From assembly GCA_932294295.1 (NCBI GenBank), contig OW028576.1, positions 48,206,628-48,270,627 of the forward strand: 64,000 nucleotides of DNA, read 5' to 3'. Positions within the stretch are counted from its first letter, which is position 1, and the number at the start of each line of letters is the position of its first letter. The translations under genes and the position numbers were made by a program. The DNA comes from Alitta virens. Its lineage: Eukaryota > Annelida > Polychaeta > Phyllodocida > Nereididae. Of the stretch, positions 58,801 through 64,000 are shown in pieces. The notes beneath the pieces were generated by a model. It made no database searches. It saw only the letters and a list, made by a program, of their open reading frames with translations, and was not told the DNA's origin.

Positions 58801-61800
58801 CCATCCTTTGAGCAACTCATGGTATGTCTAATGTCCCAATTAATGCTACTGGGTCTGAAGCTTAGTCAGCTTATCATGCTTATGTGACTAGCTGCCGGAG
58901 CTGGCAGACATAATGATGAGATGATAAAGCTGCTTCGAGTCCACACCATGTTACACATTTACCCCATGGATGGGGTCTTTTACTTGCCTTAGCACATACA
59001 ATAATTACTAGTCAGCTCGTTCTATGACGAACAATATGGGATGGTCAAAACAAAGTGTTAATTTGTTTTTAAAAAATTTGTTGTATTGGGATCTGTTTTA
59101 AACCTATAAAGCATTAATTAGTGACATCTGATTTGTGATGTGGTCTGTCCTGCTGCACCCATCAGTGAAGTTACGGCCGACAGAGATACAGTAACCAACA
59201 CAGAAGTCGTGGCCATCAATAGACCTACCGGCGTTAATAACGACGACCAGGGGCGGATTCGAAGCATTCTGACTGACAAAAACAATAGATATTTCCATCA
59301 TCTAAAGGTATTATGCATCAGAATGCATTGGATCTGCACCTGGTCATTGTCGTTATTAACGCCGCGAAGTCTATTCATTGTCGTAGTAAAGATGTCAATT
59401 ATAATGACATCCAGGGGTGCACATGGTTCCATAACATTCTGACAAAGAAAGATTTCCGATGAAGGACTTATTTATCACTCTTGTCAGTCAGAATGTTCTC
59501 CACCCCGACTCGTTATTATTGCCCGCAACTTCTGATGTGGCCGCAACTTTTCTGGCGGATACTTAATTGTAAACATTACTATCTCTTCATCATGTTTGCC
59601 TTTGGCTAAACTTCATATCAGAGTCAGTTTATTTCCACAAAATTCTACCAGTTACATAATCGTGATAACAGAATTGTGAAAGTGTTTGAGACACTCCTAG
59701 CAGGCACAATTTCAGGGCTTCCCCATTCAATGTCTTTTATTATATAGTAAGGTTTGCATCTCTCTTTTTCCACCAGGTGAGGGAAGGTTCCCACTTGCAG
59801 GTGCTGCCCTCTTGTGTTTGCACCGTCATGAATCTATGCAGTGACGTTCGTATCAGAAGAAAAGTCCAAGAAAGGAAAGAGACTTGGGAGTCTTGTAAAG
59901 TTGCTATTGTAAGTTTGAAATAATTTTTAAAACATTGAAAAAAACACTTTTGTTTTATATCAAATTGCTTAAGGGGTATGGTAAATGTGGTTAAAAATAA
60001 TTAAACAATGATCAAGACCAATAATATTTTACTATTAATGTAACTCTTTCAAAAGTAGACAGACAAATTATTTTTATTTAAACTAAATCACATTTACAAT
60101 TTGTATTAAAAAACATAACTATATAATATATATGAATGATGGTGGCTAGGGAGACCCTCACTAAGTCCGCTATCACTGACGCTATCGTGAGGGCCCCGCT
60201 TTACAGATCTACAATTGCAAAATTTCTGGTTTGCTTTAAATTGATAAAATAAGTAACTTATAGAAACTTATAAAATCTGCTAACAATTTTTAGTCTTTAA
60301 ACTGACCAGGTTTTGAGTTAAAAACATGGAGACAAATCACAAAGCAATGCAATTTTCACTTTTCCTTTATTTTTGTGTTTCAGGAACTTCATCTTCCAAA
60401 AATAGCCGAAGATCCTCACAAAGACATAATTCATTCCACTCTCGGTCTCCTTAGCAACCTGACCTTTGACCTTAAGAACTCGACCTACTTAAATGATTCC
60501 ATCTGCTCATTAATATGCGAAGTCATTTTAAGGTCACCAGACGAAATGAGGGAGAGAGCATTGAATTGTCTGGGAATGGTTATGCCTCATGTTGAGAGTT
60601 CTACGGAAGTTGTCATTGAGAAAGGGCTGATATCAGAGTTTGTCAAAAACATTTCAGTGAGTATTTCTCTCTAGAATTGATTAATGTGTAATGATTATAG
60701 TAGTCAGCACAAGATTGTATAGAAGTTCATATCTGACAGAACTTTAGGGCTGTTCCATTTAAAAGTGTGCGGTGGGGGAAGACAGGATGAGTTTGAGAAA
60801 AAAAACGGTTGGGGAGGGGGGGGGGGGTGGGAAAAAAAGGGGAATGGGGATGGTTGACCAGTGTTTTATCAATATCTTAATTAAGAAAAAGGGGCGTACG
60901 GGAAGGGGGGGGGGGGGTCTTCCAAAGACTGAAAAGGGGTGGGAGAGTCTGAAAATCTCCAGGTCCACCCCCCCCCCCCCACCCCCTCCCACACTTTTAA
61001 ATGGAACAGCCCTTGGTATTTCCTTGGAGACTTCATCATTACTTTACAGGGGAACCCCACTTTGAGACCACCATTATTAAGAACACCTCGCCTTTAAGAC
61101 TTGTAACTATTGGACCCCACTGTATTCTTACCACTTTATGTTACTTCTCTATTAAGCCCACGTACCTCACCATTAAGACTAGTAAATTTGCACTGATGAT
61201 GAAGTTCTACTGCACATAATTATTGCATCTCCTTCACGTTACAGTGATTTTATTAGGGCTGTACACCTTTATCTTTAAAGCGATACATATCGTATCATGC
61301 TACAGTAAAACCGATACGATACGTATCATAATGTGTATCGTTAAATTTTGTCAATTAGTAATTTAGTACATGTATATAAAATTTATTATAAACCTAAACA
61401 AATGCGAAGAGACGATCAGATTTAATGAACAAATCTTCATTGAATAACTGCAAACTATTGTGTTACATCATTGTAGTTAAATAGTCAGCTGATATTATTC
61501 TTCACAAACACTGGAACATCTCGGTAGCAGGTGTTTATTTGCTCGAAAATGCTGCTCTGCATACCATGCATACCGTTCAAGGGTATCCTTATTATTACAT
61601 AACGGTTATCAATATCAAGAACCGGTGTACAGCCCTAGATTTTATATTATATAGTTATAAACTTTTGTAATTTCAGGATTCAGAGAGAATTGAATTGCAC
61701 AAGCCTGCTGTAAAATGCTTGACAGTTTGCACCCAGAAGTCGGAGAACGCTCGCTCGCAAGCTATTGATGCCAAAGGTCAGTTGTAGATCTTTCTGATTA

Positions 61801-62123
61801 CCATTTAATGCCACTTTGCTATCTCCATTTTCAATTTCCAATTTTTCAAAAATATCTCTGCAGATGTGTATTGACTTCTGATTTGTTTCCTTGGCAACAG
61901 GTCTGAGCCCCCTGGTGGCTTTGCTGAAATCGGAAGACGAGGTCATCCATGGCAACGCTGCTCTGTGTCTCAGCCACCTGGTGGCATTGCCAAAAGTCGC
62001 TGGTAAACTCGCAAAGACGAATATTATTCAACATCTACTTGTTTTGGCTAGAGATGGAAAACAACTGACAGTTCGACATAATTGCAGTATTCTGATAGGA
62101 AAGCTAACGGCCCAGGATACCAG
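52884..62123 (+). CDS. TTC12: Tetratricopeptide repeat protein 12 (14 coding exons; last exon outside window)
   Basis: TTC12 is a cytoplasmic factor for assembly of axonemal dynein arms; human loss causes primary ciliary dyskinesia. Exons: 52884-52953, 53868-54077, 54711-54859, 55203-55313, 55679-55811, 56176-56364, 56687-56851, 57603-57780, 58426-58518, 58758-58821, 59777-59908, 60384-60656, 61677-61776, 61901-62123. Junctions are GT-AG and phases agree throughout, giving about 697 residues. Human TTC12 has 705, so roughly 10-30 residues remain in an exon beyond 64000; none was found in 62124-64000. Residues 1-25 match the family start (HKFLSQVDEI). About 110-220 are TPRs (LGNEQFKLGNYEKALEFYNQ, WTNRAQTYIKLEQYDNAIND, GKALLALKRYDEALESYEKA). 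From about 265 armadillo-like helices follow (LPYFYSGGLNILRQLL, NMALDKRFQSMM, SEDEVIHGNAALCLSHLV). The ATG at 52884 is chosen over that at 52893 by position only. Divergent neighbour is IFT57. Confidence 0.96.
54365..54660 (-). mobile_element. SINE-A, tail type B (TTC12 intron 2)
   Basis: Contains AAGTTCTTGCCACTCACAAG, GGTTGATTGATGAGGAGAGA, the body CCTCAGCATAGACAC and ACTGGGATGTTGCTCATGAA, and a diverged head. It ends about 50 bases before exon 3. Confidence 0.75.
55356..55590. mobile_element. MITE-gamma copy 1, diverged (TTC12 intron 4)
   Basis: Starts AGGGCTGTGCCATTTCATGT, then GGGGTGGACCTGAAGATTTT and C-runs interrupted by TTTTATAAATTAAGATATG. The right end (CACTTTAAATCGAAGCTG) is diverged. 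Confidence 0.6.
57160..57340 (-). mobile_element. SINE-A, tail type A (TTC12 intron 7)
   Basis: CAATGCTACTGGGTCTGAAG, GACCAGCTGCCAGAGGCAGA, ATGATGAGATGATAAGGCTA and GCCTCAGCATAGACACTGAG. Headless; a MITE-beta copy follows. Confidence 0.8.
57355..57507. mobile_element. MITE-beta copy 3 (TTC12 intron 7)
   Basis: Best palindrome of the family: GTCAAATGTGCCACGTGCGT at one end and AACGCACGTGGCACATTTGG at the other. An inner pair AACACATGGTTTTTGC / AAAAACCATGCGTT surrounds TTCATTATACTTAACT. Confidence 0.85.
58845..58995 (-). mobile_element. SINE-A, tail type A (TTC12 intron 10)
   Basis: TAATGCTACTGGGTCTGAAG, GCAGACATAATGATGAGATG, CACACCATGTTACACATTTA and CCCCATGGATGGGGTC. Headless. Confidence 0.8.
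59229..59364. repeat. Large imperfect palindrome (TTC12 intron 10)
   Basis: Arm 59229-59273 begins CGGCGTTAATAACGACGACC and ends GCATTCTGA. Arm 59319-59364 begins TCAGAATGCATTGGATCTGC and ends GTTATTAACGCCG. A third, looser arm (GTCAGAATGTTCTCCACCCC, CTCGTTATTATTGCC) lies at about 59485-59525. Looks like a foldback MITE with internal rearrangement. Confidence 0.65.
60746..61013. mobile_element. MITE-gamma copy 2, G/C-run hairpin (TTC12 intron 12)
   Basis: Ends AGGGCTGTTCCATTTAAAAG and, inverted, AGGGCTGTTCCATTTAAAAG, an exact match. Two long G-runs in the left and middle parts and a long C-run in the right arm lie opposite one another in the hairpin. Confidence 0.88.
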
Positions 62124-62129
62124 GTAATT

Positions 62130-62335
62130 GATGGTCCCTTGTACTCAGTGTCTATGCTGAAGCAATTACAAGACCCCACCCATGGGGTAAATGGGTGGAC
62201 TCCTCCTCTCTCTCTCACCCCATCAAGCAACCCTCGCTAGCATCAAGACATTGTCTTAGGGGCTGCACCTTCCATATCAATCTATCTGTCTATCTATCTG
62301 TCTATCTATCTATCTACCTATCTATCTATCTAGGT
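62130..62335 (+). mobile_element. SINE-A, tail type B with TCTA run
   Basis: GTCCCTTGTACTCAGTGTCT, AGACCCCACCCATGGGGTAA, ATCAAGACATTGTCTTAGGG, GGCTGCACCTTCCATATC, then TCTA/TCTG units. Begins six bases after the splice donor of TTC12 exon 14. Confidence 0.82.
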
Positions 62336-62687
62336 AGTGATTGAATGCATATGATGAACCCAGTAACCTGTAACTAGTTGGCACGTAGCACTGAACGGTG
62401 ATTGTAAAGTTTCATTGTATAATATTACAGTAGGTCCCAAAAGCTTACATAGACTTAAGCATAATTTTGCTCACTTCCTTTTCCACATCTTTTCTCTTCA
62501 GCAAATTATCACAACTCTCTACTTTCCAATTACGATTCTAGCCAGAGTTCAAGGGTTTTATTGGCCATTTTCCTTTATTTAAATCAAAGGTTTTAGCAAC
62601 TTTTCTTAATTTGAGTAATTTTATCAAACCATTTTATTCATGACAATCTTGCACAAGTGTATGTAATTTTTTGGGCTTGACGGTTTA

Positions 62688-62917
62688 AGGGCCGTTCCAC
62701 TTAAAAAAGGGGAAGGGGGGGGGGGGGGGTGAACCTGAAAATGTATGGACCTCCCATCCCTAATATCAGGTTTTTGCCCCCCCCCCCCACCTGCTTTTTA
62801 CTATATTAAGAAAATACTGGTCCCCTCCCCCAAAATCAGTTTTCCTCAGACCCTCCCAATATCTGAAAAATCTTCAGGTCCACCCCCCCCCCCCTCTTTT
62901 TTAAATGGAACAGCCCT
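62688..62917. mobile_element. MITE-gamma copy 3
   Basis: Ends AGGGCCGTTCCACTTAAAAA and, inverted, AGGGCTGTTCCATTTAAAAA. A G-run in the left arm and three C-runs on the right. Confidence 0.85.
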
Positions 62918-64000
62918 AAGCTTTTTTCTAACAGACACACTTTATAATCTAAAATATGAAAGTTAAATCATCTTATAAAAATAGCTACAAGACATGCATC
63001 ACCATCAAGTCATTCTTTGAAGTTCCAGGGTCAAAAGAGATCAAGATGTATTGCAAATTAATTCTCTTGAAGCTATTCCTGTGATTAATTAAAGTCGGCA
63101 AGAAATGCTTTCAAGGCTAATCTGAAGTAATTTTGAAAGTCTTCAAAAAGAGTTCGATAAGATGTGTGATAAGCAGTGATTATAGAGACAGATCAGTCAT
63201 GTTTTTACTTTTTAGACAGATAATATTTTCAAAAATTGGAAAAAGTACAGTATAGCGGACCCAAATTTATGACCTTATGTAGTGAGCCTTTATGTAATGC
63301 CTATGACGTCATATCCCTGAATTCAATGAATGACGTCACAAAAAACGACCGCTCTCTTCATTTTCAAGACAAGACATCGTTTATTTTTTTCTTTATTGGG
63401 GGCTGCCGCCCTTAAACCCCTGCTGTGCTACGCAAATATTATTCCTCTTCTGCGATAGAACATATTTCGGCAAAAAATAGTGATATTTTTTAATATTTAA
63501 TGGACGCCAAATATGGGTATTTGGGTCCGCTATACTGCACTATACCCCACAAATGTTATTATACAATCAAAGGGATATACACTATGCAGTTTAACTTCTT
63601 TTTATGGCTATTTGGATTGTTTGTATATAGTACACTGGAGACGTATTAATGACCTGATAATGAGTAGGTTTTATTGATTAGAGGAAATAATGACAAATAT
63701 ATAGGGGCCCAAAAGTTCACTCGCAATTCAGCAAGATGTCGTACTTCAAGTCGTGAATAAAAATCATCCATTTTGAAGCGAAAAAAGTTGTTGAAACCTT
63801 TCTAGAAATAAAGGGAAATTGTTAAATGTGGAATGTAAAGAATATATATATATAGACAAATAATGTAGTGATTATTTATTTAGAAGAAAAGATGTAGAAA
63901 TGGAACTGAACTGGCATATAAATATATTCATAACTTACGTACTCAAAATTACAGATGCAAATGATGGTGAAATATTTCCAAAACTATATATGAAACTTAT
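62918..64000. other. Presumed last TTC12 intron
   Basis: Apart from the MITE-alpha copy at 63244-63541 nothing was recognised. No segment codes for the expected C-terminal residues of TTC12, so the final exon should lie to the right of the window. Confidence 0.6.
63244..63541. mobile_element. MITE-alpha copy 5
   Basis: Ends AGTACAGTATAGCGGACCCA and, inverted, AGTGCAGTATAGCGGACCCA. Contains TATGACGTCATATCC and AATGACGTCACAAAA. Confidence 0.88.

Noticed and set aside
59140..59442. 100-codon frame in TTC12 intron 10
   Set aside because: Lies across the large palindrome; exons 10 and 11 join in phase without it.
62124..64000. Last TTC12 exon inside the window
   Set aside because: All three plus-strand frames were inspected for the expected C-terminal residues after an AG; nothing matched.

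Overview
The window is nuclear DNA from an animal. It is AT-rich, has spliced genes with canonical GT-AG introns, and is crowded with SINEs, MITEs, Tc1/mariner elements, decayed non-LTR retrotransposons and GATA/GACA-type microsatellites. Two deeply conserved cilium genes, and a CARD domain joined to an LRAT-like domain, suggest a marine invertebrate (deuterostome or lophotrochozoan). The species cannot be named from the sequence alone.

Layout. 1-12.5 kb: two copies of a duplicated module, each made of a CATTCAAA/CATTGCAA satellite array, a pyrimidine tract, a 17-bp minisatellite and a Tc1-like transposon. The first copy's transposon is truncated, the second is nearly complete. Between them lie a foldback element, a LINE fragment and simple repeats. 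12.5-30.6 kb: mostly repeats, with LINE fragments at 15.0-15.4, 16.0-16.7 and 27.4-28.9 kb and several SINEs. Two weak minus-strand coding-like stretches lie at 21.8-23.3 kb. 30.9-34.9 kb, minus strand: a three-exon gene that joins cleanly in frame into a 331-residue protein with an N-terminal CARD, a coiled coil and a C-terminal LRAT-like domain. 35-43 kb: a degenerate CTTAATCCC array split by a nested transposon, a small ORF with a promoter-like upstream region, a second Tc1-like element, an unclassified inverted-repeat element and a 63-bp tandem repeat.

43.4-64 kb: a head-to-head pair. IFT57 (minus, 11 coding exons, 414 aa, complete) and TTC12 (plus, 14 coding exons seen, about 697 aa, last exon beyond the window) have start codons 827 bp apart. 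IFT57 is an IFT-B subunit and TTC12 a cytoplasmic assembly factor for axonemal dynein arms, so both serve motile cilia. The shared upstream region has one near-match to an RFX X-box, which would be a sensible shared control site. Their introns hold a MITE family with CRE-like TGACGTCA sites, palindromic MITEs with long G and C runs, and many copies of one tRNA-derived SINE family.

Most long open frames in the first 18 kb are artefacts of tandem repeats that lack stop codons.
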